This document shows positions 56,538-64,000 of a DNA stretch of 64,000 bases, one piece after another (position 1 is the stretch's first letter; each line of letters opens with the position of its first letter). The notes beneath the pieces were generated by a model. The model had not been told where the DNA came from and did not search any database. It saw nothing but the letters and a program-made list of their open reading frames with translations. The position numbers were made by a program, and so were the translations under genes. Source of the stretch: CAJQPP01 sp963793465 (lineage in GTDB: Bacteria; Planctomycetota; Planctomycetia; Pirellulales; Pirellulaceae); contig CAWCAJ010000010.1 of assembly GCA_963793465.1 (NCBI GenBank), positions 62,001 through 126,000 of the forward strand. The letters are read 5' to 3'.

Positions 56538-57144
56538 CCACAGGCGGGTATCTATCTTGATCATTGACCCTTTGCGGGGTCGATCAGTCCAGTCCGCGGG
56601 TGGGGTCAAGAAGGGCGATTCACTTGCCTGGCGACGCCACTACACGCCTGCCATCGCCGTTAAAGGCCTCCTTGGCGAAAACCGGCGTCCGCCACCATTG
56701 CTAATTCGCGGCGTTCCGCTCAAGTCGGGCAACAGAATTGACATCAACCCGTCCAGAAGATTGGGTGGCCCCTTCGTTGGGTGGCCCTTTCGTTGGGAAA
56801 ACCGGCGTCGGCCCCCATTGCTAATTCGCGCGTCCGCTCAAGTCGAGCAACAGAATTGACATCAACCCGTCCAGAAGATTGGGTGGCCCCTTTCGCCCCT
56901 TTCGCCTTCGCCCCTTTCGCCCGCCCCCAGAAGATTGGGTGGCCCCTTTCGCCGCCCGGCCCCTTTCGCCGCCCGCCCCTTTCGCCGCCCCGTGCCTGAA
57001 GATTGGGTGGCCCCTTTCGCCGCGGCCTCGGCCCCTTTCGCCGCGGCCCGCCCCTTTGCCCCGCTTCCCTTATTGCCGTTGTTATCGGCAGGCATGGTCA
57101 ATCTGAAGGTTCGGCCGCGCTGATTGTGAGGCCCGCTCTGCCTG
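56538..57144. repeat. Complex tandem repeats downstream of the RAYT gene
   Basis: About 600 bp of repeats. A roughly 120-bp block starting GAAAACCGGCG occurs at 56677 and 56797 (GCTAATTCGCG, CAACAGAATTGACATCAACC and GAAGATTGGGTGGCCCC in each). The last motif recurs at 56930 and 56998, embedded in CCCCTTTCGCC-rich sequence that keeps several frames open. No gene is supported. Confidence 0.8.
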
Positions 57145-60100
57145 TCATGGTTGCCGCGACCGGCCCTTTTCCAGTCGTTGCAACCATGTTTGCCAGGTGG
57201 CGATTTGGCTATCGCGGCATCGAAAGGAATCCGGAGCGCGCGCGATTGCCTCTCGAAACCGCTGTTCCAGTTGCCGCGCTGGGACCATCGCCAGTTGATC
57301 ACGATCATTGAATTCGTGCGAGGTGTACAACACACTCAGCGTTGTCAGGAAATCGATATCCAAATCGGTTGGGATCAATTCCCACAGGGATGCGGTCTGG
57401 TCGTTGGACGCCGTTGCCAGGTAACGCCCCTGGGGATCAAACAAGACCTGACTTACCTCGTCGAAGTGGGGCAACCTGGGAGTCACAGCGGTCTGCGATT
57501 CAAGATCGTAGATGGCCGCAAATCCGCGCCCCCAAGCGAATGTTTCGTTGACAGCGCCCGTCCGAGTTCCGCCAACCCCGACGTAAGTTGTACGCGGTTG
57601 AATCTGGGCATGGTTCAGCCAGGTGGCTGGCAAGGACCGTTCCCATTGCACGGCCCACGCTCCATCGTCCTGTTCCCAATGCGTGATTTTTCCCGAGGCA
57701 TCGGCTACGACCAGCGCCGTATCGGAAGCAAAGCTCATTCCCTTCACCGTCGCCAAATGGGGTAACACCGGACCCTGAGTCCGCAGGTCGAGGGGATCCC
57801 AGAATCGAATCTCACGTGCCGATCCACCCGTCACCCAACGCGAGGGTCGCTCCAGGAAATCCAGCTGTTCGATGGGTTGTCCGCCGGGCATCCGGGTGTC
57901 CAGAGAGGTTTGTAACGCCAAATCGATGGAGACCAGGGAACCGTCCAAGAAACCTGCCCCCAACCTTGAACCATCCAGACTGTATGTCATTGAAAGGACT
58001 TTGCTATCCCGCGGGGCGGTTTGCATCAACGGGTCGGCCCGGCCGTAATCCCAGATGGTAACTCGTCCGTCCAGGGTACCCGTGGCGATTTGGTCCCTTT
58101 GAGGATGAAAAGCGATTCGCACGACCGGGGACTCATGAGCGTAACTTGCCAATAAGGCCGCTGTCCGTCCATCCCAGATTTTGGCCGTTTGATCGGTACT
58201 GGCGGTCGCCAGCAAACGGCCATCTCGATTGAAGACAACTCGAAACACACTGGATTCGTGAAGCATGGGTTGACCGACAGGCAGGCCGTCGTCCGTGCTC
58301 CACATCTGGCATTTGCCGTCCTCGGAAGCGGTTGCCAGACGACTGCCGTCGCCAGTTACCGCCATGTCGGAGATTTCCCCATCATGCGGCAGGTCCCGAT
58401 GTCCGGATTGGCAGCTGGCCGGATCCCACAGTCGGACCACGCCGGCGGCGTCACCCGTCAGAAAGCGGCGTCCATCCGGATGAAAGGCCACCTGTGTTCC
58501 CGGATCGTCACTCGGCAGGACCAGACCCAGCGGCGATGCCCCCGCGACGGAATGCAATCGGACCAACCCATCGGTTCCCAATGTCAGTAACCTGTCCCGA
58601 TCTGGCGAAAGCCGGCAATCCTGCAAGTCGCCGCTCAGCCAGTCGATGATTGGCCAAGGCGGTCGCGGTATCACCCAATGTCCAGAAGGCCACTTGACCC
58701 TGATCCGAAATGGTCAGGACTTGACGGTCATCGCTGGAATAGGACACGTGCACCAGCTTGCCGCCCGGGATCAAGGCGGGCCGCACGGGTTCGGCAGTCT
58801 GCGGGTCCAGGAAGTCAAGCTGGCCGTCGCGTTTATGAATCAACAACTCCTGTCCCGAATGAGCGAAGATCAGCGATTCCACCCCCTGCTGCAGCGCCAC
58901 TTCCTGTCGCAGATCGCCACTGCGGGCGTCCCAGATGATCAACCCATGCTGCAGATTGTCTCCGGAAATTTGAAAGACACTGGCGGCAATGGATTGACCG
59001 TCCTGCGAAATCACCGCCGTTTCGAGGTATCGATTCTGCACATTGAAATCTCGCAACTTCACTCCGTCAGCGGTTTGCCACAGGCTAACCGTGCCATTGA
59101 AGGCCGCGGTCAGGACACGTTCACCCGTCGATGTGAAACTGGCATTTCTGATCACGCCCGCGTGCTGGAAACGGGCCAGATTGAGTCCGCGGCTTACGTC
59201 CCACAGTCTGGCGTCGTTGTCGAGCGACCATGAGATCAGGAATTGGTCATCGGGAGAAAATTGAAGTCCACGCAGGGCCGTGCTGTGACCTTGCAGCAAT
59301 CGCCGTGTTCCGGTTTCCGGATCGAACAGGGCAATCGTTCCGCTGGCGTCACCGACGGCCACATGCTGTCCACTGTGACTCGGTTGGATGGATGTCACGG
59401 CGTTGTCGACCGCCCACAGCTGATTCAAGGTGGGGCACTGGTTCAGGATTTGGCCCAATCGCAAGCGGTGACGGGAGGGCTGCTTTTCATCCACTTGCAA
59501 TGCCTGGGTGAACCAGGGCAGCGATCGCAGCAGATCGTTGGCTTCCAGGTAGTCCTGACCTTCGTTTTCCAGCACCCGTACCAGGCGGTTGCGGCTTTCC
59601 AGGGTTTTGCCGGCCAATTGCGAATTGCTGACCGCCCACACGGTCGTTAACGCCAGCACGGCCATCAACAGCATGGCGATGGATGCCAACAGACCGGCCA
59701 GTAGCGGTCGCCGCCGGCACCAACGCACGGTTCTCTCCAACCGAGATACGGGGCGAGCGTGAATTGGATCGCCGTGCAACCAGCGTCGCAACTCGGCTGC
59801 CAACTCGGCCGCCGTCTGGTAGCGTTCCTGCTGTTCCTTGGCCATGGCCCGAGCGGTAATGGTCTCCAGGTCGCGAGGAATGCTCTCGTTCAGGCTGCGC
59901 AGCGGTTTGGGTTCTTCGTACTGGATCTGATGCAGCACCATGCGTTCGCTGCCTCGGAAGGGCAGTGAACCCGACAGCAATCGGTACAGAATGACCCCCA
60001 GGCTGTAGATGTCGCAGACATTTCTGAGTTTGCTGCTGGAGCCGGCCGCTTGCTCGGGAGGCATGTACAGCAGCGTGCCCAGAATCTTGCCGTCCATGGT

Positions 60101-61048
60101 CATGGTCATATCGCCGCCGATAAAGCGGGCCAGTCCAAAGTCGGCGACATGCGGACGCCGGTCCCGATCCAGGAGAATGTTGGAAGGTTTCAAGTCGCGA
60201 TGAATGATCCCTTTGCTATGGGCGTGTTGCACGGCATCACAGATTTGGGCCAGCAGATCCGCGGTTTCCCGGAATTCCAATTGGCGACTGCTTGCCAAAT
60301 CCGCCAGCGTGATGCCGTCGATCCATTCACTGACGATCAAGGGAATGCCGGAATCTTCGTAAATACCGTGGACGGTGACGATCTGCGGGTGGCTCAAGCG
60401 TCCGGCGTGCTGAGCTTCGCGAACAAACCGTTGCCGCTCTTCGGCGTTCTGAAAGAACCCATCCCGGGGAATTTTCACCGCCACAACGCGTTGCAGTTGT
60501 TCGTCCCGGGCTTTGTAAACGGTGCCAAAACTCCCTTGCCCCAGTACCGCCAGCAGGGTGAAGTGCCCGATGGTTTGGCGAGCCAGGGGAGGAATGGATT
60601 GCGTTCGCGTCCGCGCCGGGTCCACCGGGATCGAGCTTCCACAGGCCCGGCAAGTAATTTCGCCGGGCGGATCATCCACCAACTGCAAGCCAATCCCACA
60701 ATGTGGGCAGTGGATCCGCCGCACGCGACCCGGTAGCGGCGTCTCCGCCTGAGTGCCGAGATCATCACCTGCAGAAGGCGGGGGTTTCACGCGACGCGTG
60801 GTCGGTTCGACGGCGGCAGGCGGAGTCGATTCGGCGTGGACCCGCGATTGGCCGGAGCGCCAGATGAGCAGGATCGTTTGCAGACGTCGGGACAGTTGAG
60901 GTTCCAGGTCGCCGTTGGCGGCCAGCAGATCCGCAAAGTCCTGCGACTGACCGTTCCTCAAACGCTCCAGAAACCCATCGCTGATTTCTGAGATTCGCTG
61001 ACTGGCTTTCTTTGGAATCCACGACGAACTGTAGCCTTTATCGATCAC
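57145..61048 (-). CDS. Ser/Thr protein kinase with zinc ribbon and WD40 propeller (frameshifted as read)
   Basis: Membrane kinase starting at 61048 (MIDKGYSSSWIPKKASQ). It has an N-terminal zinc ribbon (RIHCPHCGIGLQLVDDP, ITCRACGSSI), a kinase domain at about 160-430 with LLAVLGQGSFGTVYKARD, VAVKIPRDGFF, IIHRDLKPSNILLD, ADFGLARFIGGDMTMTMDGK and GTLLYMPPEQA, a membrane helix near 465 (LLASIAMLLMAVLALTTVWA), and a long WD40 propeller. The first frame stops at 58508. The propeller continues in another frame (IIDWLSGDLQDCRLSPDRDR onward) to 57145. The break is near 58640-58660; a one-base indel joins them into about 1,300 aa. Unlike the kinase at 25685, no ECF sigma gene is adjacent. Confidence 0.88.
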
Positions 61049-62411
61049 GACGTCTGTTCACCGCAGCCGGAAGAAGTGTCCTGTTGACCAGGTTCACTTT
61101 CGTCCTTCGGCTTTTCTGGAGGCATAAACGGAACGCAAGATATCCCCGCGGCCGTGCATTCTGGATGTGCCCGATTGGACAGGGAGCACAATAGATGGGC
61201 CTGCAGAACATGTCGAAGCAAATGGTTTTCGGGTAATGGGTCCAAATCATTGCGGTCAGCAGCATTGGGCAAGGTTTCGAAGTTCAATCTCGATGAAAAG
61301 GTGCGGTTCTTGGCTCTGCGGACTCGGTAACCCTGATCGTGGATTCCTCGTCGGCGGATAGCCATTGATTCAAAAACGAGCCGATCACTTTTCCAATTCA
61401 TCCAACTTCTCCCTGACCGAAATACTCATCATCCTCGTCGGATGAGCCCCACGAAGTAGCGTTTGAATTGAAAGGTAAGGTATCCCAAGCGTAAATACGA
61501 CTAAAGATCGACAAGCTTTCCAGACTTGTCGATTCTGAAGCGTTTTTCGAATTTTTCGGCCATTGTCAATTCTCGTCTGCAGTGTCTTTGAAATACAAGT
61601 GGATTCAATGCACGGCCTTTCGTGGCGACAAGTCACCAGAGAGAAGATGACAAAGAAGGCAGGTGGGGGACGAAATCCGGAATTTTTTCGGCAGAAGACC
61701 AGGATTGTAGAAGGGATGTCCTGGATGTTCCAGTAACGATGTGGGAGCGATCGCACATTCCTTGATCATTGTGCCCTGTCAGGTCGGAAAACTGGGGTAG
61801 TAGGGGCCTGGCAAGAATGGCTCTCGTCTGCTAAACCACAAAATCCCCTTAACCAAATATCAAAACTTGACGCGGCTCTCATCGCTTGCCAAGTTGATAA
61901 ACGGGGCACCCACGGCAATAACGGGGCGTCCCCATTAATCCGCCGCCCATTAATCCGCCCCCACCCCCCATTAATCCGCCTGGAAAGGCGGATGTACCTT
62001 AGGCGGATGTACCTCCGGCTTTCCAGCCGGAGAAAGAACGAGAACTTTTTGCATCACCGCAAGTGAGCAAAACGTGACACCTGGAATGAACAGGGAAGGT
62101 GCGGCCCCTTCCACTTCTCCAATCCTACGCATCAGCAACTCTTTGAATTGCCTGGGTTCGCCCCAGGCAATAGGCAATACGGGACGCCAGCTGCAAAAGA
62201 GTTGCAATGATCCCCATTCAACATCACATTAGATGTGGGATTCCGCTGGCGGCAATCGCATTGCAGTCAGGCGTATCGGGCTCCCGTTCACGATCGTTGA
62301 GCGAATTTGCGTGACAGACGGAAGCTGGTTGGCTTTTTCGGCCGGTTGGCTTTTCTTCGCTTGCCAGGTCGATTCACCCTGCCACAAATTCTGCCCCAGT
62401 TTCCACCCACC
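61049..62411. other. Long repeat-bearing region with no supported gene
   Basis: About 1.36 kb. Minus-strand frames at 61045-61401 (118 codons) and 61385-61756 (123 codons) have no recognisable family, signal or ribosome binding site. The part 61390-61900 is AT-richer than the rest of the window. It contains CCCATTAATCCGCC three times (61931-61980) and the REP pair at 61974. A degraded gene is possible, but I cannot identify one. Confidence 0.4.
61974..62032. repeat. REP-like inverted pair, second copy
   Basis: ATCCGCCT-GGAA-AGGCGGAT, GTAC, 15 bp, CTCCGGCT-TTCC-AGCCGGAG. It is the reverse complement of the pair at 55037-55080 apart from the 15-bp insert, and the match runs a few bases past the hairpin (CGTT-N-TTTCTCC). 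Confidence 0.85.
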
Positions 62412-62768
62412 ATGTCCGATCAACCAACTTACACGGCCCAGTCGCTGGCCAGCACGTTGTTGATTCACTTCACTGAACCTGCCTTGGTGTTTCCCGACCA
62501 ACTTTTGGCGATCCAGGCCGATCTGGATCCGCCGGCCGCTGAACCGCCACACGCGGTTGTCCTCGATTTTTCAGGTGTGGGTCACATCTCCAGTTCGGTG
62601 TGGGGCCAGTTGGTGCTCCTGAACAAGCGGTTGCGGGAGACCGAACGCCAATTGCGTTTATGTCACTTGAATGAAAACCTGCAGGGTGCCCTGGATGCCA
62701 TGCGGCTTGACCAGATTCTGGAAGTTCGCAGCACCCGTGAGGATGCCCTGACGGATCTCAATCGCTAG
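62412..62768 (+). CDS. STAS-domain protein (anti-sigma-factor-antagonist-like)
   Basis: A 118-aa STAS-fold protein started at 62412 (MSDQPTYTAQSLASTLLIHF). The core strand-helix is HAVVLDFSGVGHISSSVWGQ with the Ser typical of phosphorylatable antagonist sites, then LVLLNKRLRETERQLRLCHL and DAMRLDQILEVRSTREDALT. STAS proteins switch partner kinases/anti-sigma factors by Ser phosphorylation in other bacteria; a partner gene is not visible here. The last 5 codons and stop lie in the first copy of a 95-bp duplication. Confidence 0.85.
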   Translation: MSDQPTYTAQSLASTLLIHFTEPALVFPDQLLAIQADLDPPAAEPPHAVVLDFSGVGHISSSVWGQLVLLNKRLRETERQLRLCHLNENLQGALDAMRLDQILEVRSTREDALTDLNR

Positions 62769-62942
62769 TGGTTTATCCGCCCTGAATGGAAGGCGTCGGG
62801 CTGGAATTCCAACGACACTGCTGGGCAAGCCAGCAGTGGCACCCAGCGGATCTCAATTGCTAGTGGTTAATCAGCCCTGAATGGAAGGGGTGGGGATGGA
62901 TTTCCAACGACACTGCTGGGCAAGCCAGCAGTGGCACCCGGC
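62753..62942. repeat. 95-bp tandem duplication carrying the stop codon and a palindrome
   Basis: Two units starting at 62753 and 62848, each holding GGATCTCAAT-N-GCTAGTGG (end of the STAS gene with its TAG), a GC-rich spacer and the palindrome CACTGCTGG-N5-CCAGCAGTG (62816-62838 and 62911-62933) followed by GCACCC. The palindrome is the same as that inside the DUF1549/DUF1553 gene at 4355. Confidence 0.9.
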
Positions 62943-62969
62943 ACCCGTCAAATCAGCTTTGCCAGACCC

Positions 62970-64000
62970 CTAATTCTTGAAGTCGTGGTCCACAATTTGA
63001 CCTGCTTCGATCACCGAGTATCCGGGCGGACGGAACTTGACGATCGTACTGGGAAAGTCCACCTCCCCTAAATACTGGACTCCGTCCGGCGTTGTGGTGG
63101 CATGGCGTTTGCCAACGTTGGCCAGATCCCCGGGACGGAAACCATATTCCTGCGAGCGGCTTTTCCAAACCAGTTCGCCATTTTCATCCGTGATGTAAAC
63201 GTGGAATTTCAGGGAGTAGGGCAGGGGCAGGATTTCTGGCGTCGGCACTCCGGAGCGGGGCTTGACCACATCCGTTACGCGATCGGGATGCGCGATCTCG
63301 GCGTGCAACGTGAGGCGAGCGTTGCCATCCACCCGCCAACCTCGCTCCCTGATTTTTTCGAGCAAAATTTCACGGGCCTGCTGGGTCGCATCGTAGGGGT
63401 CCAGCTTGACGGCCTGCAATGCCTTCGCCAGTCGATTGGGGTCCTCGTCAGACACGCTCTTTTGCCTTTGACCAGCAGCGCCGGGGCGTCGAGCGCGTGG
63501 CGGCTCCAGATCTTCGTCCCGGTCGCGAAGCGATTTTACGATCTCATCCATACGATCCAGCTGTTCCGGAGTGGCATCATGGACCATGGCATTGATTTTC
63601 AATTGGATGGCATCTCCCGGTTTCAGCAGGACAAAATCAATCGGGTTTTGCCGTTGGCACCACTCCTGGACCTCTTCGTGCGGCAGTCGATGTCCTTCCA
63701 TGGAATAACGGATCGTTCCACCATCGACTTGACGCAGCAGGCTCCAGGTCCGCGATTGGCCATCGGTCGTCGTGGCTCCACCGATCGTTCGCACCTGGTA
63801 CATGCGGACGTCGCCCCTGAGTTCCAGATCGATGACGTTGTAGGTGCCGCTGGTCAAATTCTTCAGCAGGAATTGGTGATCGTTGACCCATCCCTCGATA
63901 TTGACGCCGATATTGGTCGGCACGTTCCAGTGCTCCCGCACAACTCCACTGGTGGCCTCGATTCTCCGCAACGCTCCCCAGCTAATGGCGATCACTTCGC
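62970..64000 (-). CDS. C-terminal part of a WD40-like or secreted hypothetical protein (runs off the window)
   Basis: The frame is open to the window edge (codon at 63996-63998 continues it), so this is the 3' part of a longer gene. The visible 341 residues start like a propeller blade (IAISWGALRRIEATSGVVRE) and give way to a mixed region: MYQVRTIGGATTTDGQSRTW, a Pro/Arg-rich linker (DLEPPRARRPGAAGQRQKSV) and a C-terminal beta-rich part (SLKFHVYITDENGELVWKSR, GYSVIEAGQIVDHDFKN). No enzyme motif is seen. It resembles C-terminal regions of planctomycete WD40 proteins, but a family assignment needs the missing start. Confidence 0.7.
   Translation of the reverse strand, partial: EVIAISWGALRRIEATSGVVREHWNVPTNIGVNIEGWVNDHQFLLKNLTSGTYNVIDLELRGDVRMYQVRTIGGATTTDGQSRTWSLLRQVDGGTIRYSMEGHRLPHEEVQEWCQRQNPIDFVLLKPGDAIQLKINAMVHDATPEQLDRMDEIVKSLRDRDEDLEPPRARRPGAAGQRQKSVSDEDPNRLAKALQAVKLDPYDATQQAREILLEKIRERGWRVDGNARLTLHAEIAHPDRVTDVVKPRSGVPTPEILPLPYSLKFHVYITDENGELVWKSRSQEYGFRPGDLANVGKRHATTTPDGVQYLGEVDFPSTIVKFRPPGYSVIEAGQIVDHDFKN

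Larger units (their letters stand above)
54970..57014. mobile_element. RAYT module bounded by 16-bp inverted repeats
   Basis: GGGCCACCCAATCTTC at 54970-54985 is the reverse complement of GAAGATTGGGTGGCCC, found at 56756, 56874, 56930 and 56998 on the other side of the transposase gene. The bracket encloses the REP pair at 55037 and the RAYT gene. RAYT transposases act on single-stranded REP hairpins, so a copy that once moved or amplified these sequences is a fair reading. No target-site duplication was identified, and the outer limits are approximate. Confidence 0.55.

Noticed and set aside
56870..57120. Pro/Phe/Ala-rich open frames (APFAAAPFA-like)
   Set aside because: They translate the CCCCTTTCGCC repeats and have no independent evidence.
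61045..61756. Two minus-strand frames of 118 and 123 codons
   Set aside because: Their translations match nothing I recognise and have atypical composition; no start signals.

Overview
The window comes from a planctomycete, most likely a Pirellulaceae-type bacterium (Rhodopirellula/Blastopirellula relatives). The evidence is a DUF1501 gene beside a DUF1549/DUF1553 (PSCyt) gene, Ser/Thr kinases fused to WD40 propellers, ECF sigma factors paired with a kinase or a FecR-like protein, a TAT-exported Gfo/Idh/MocA oxidoreductase, MJ0042-type zinc-ribbon membrane proteins, moderately high GC, and planctomycete-style palindromic repeats with a REP-associated tyrosine transposase.

Layout. 1-4.7 kb (-): DUF1501 plus DUF1549/DUF1553 cytochrome-like pair. 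4.8-6.5 kb (-): thyA-folA-CaMKII_AD operon with ATGA overlaps. 6.9-13.3 kb (+): glycosyltransferase, radical SAM protein, PDZ/thioredoxin-like protein, aldo/keto reductase, PhoD-like phosphatase. 13.4-15.1 kb (+): mcsA-mcsB (protein-arginine kinase) behind a strong sigma70 promoter. 15.4-23.9 kb (+): a metabolic cluster of PaaK-like AMP ligase, aldehyde dehydrogenase, Fe-alcohol dehydrogenase, PQQ-propeller lipoprotein, HemN-like radical SAM protein, GcvH-like lipoyl protein and ferredoxin. 24.2 kb: mddA. 25.0-29.2 kb (+): ECF sigma and kinase-WD40. 29.3-35.0 kb (-): MacB-type ABC/HlyD export operon. 35.1-41.7 kb: oxidoreductase, V4R hybrid histidine kinase, DUF1353, zinc-ribbon membrane protein, HExxH protein. 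42.1-45.7 kb (+): ECF sigma, FecR-like protein, thioredoxin-fold protein with an in-frame TGA. 46.1-49.7 kb (+): lower meta-cleavage pathway (hydratase, acylating acetaldehyde dehydrogenase, aldolase, decarboxylase). 50-54.4 kb: small conserved genes, a possible structured RNA and FloA flotillin. 54.4-57.1 kb: RAYT transposase in a repeat-rich module. 57.1-61.0 kb (-): second kinase-WD40. 61-64 kb: repeat-rich spacer, STAS protein and the end of a gene that runs off the window.

Two things colour the whole annotation. First, six genes are split by apparent single-base frameshifts and a seventh indel probably creates a false fusion; the best-resolved ones lie in short homopolymers. These look like assembly or sequencing indels more than true pseudogenes, and thyA regains exactly 264 aa when one base is added. 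Second, spacers are full of short tandem duplications and palindromic REP-like elements, one family of which has expanded inside the secreted part of the DUF1549/DUF1553 protein.

The candidates most worth following are: the in-frame TGA in the thioredoxin-fold gene, which has a bSECIS-like hairpin at the right distance and could encode selenocysteine; the ligase/ALDH/ADH/radical SAM/lipoyl-protein/ferredoxin cluster; the RAYT module bounded by inverted repeats; and the candidate RNA ending in a perfect terminator near 51.4 kb.
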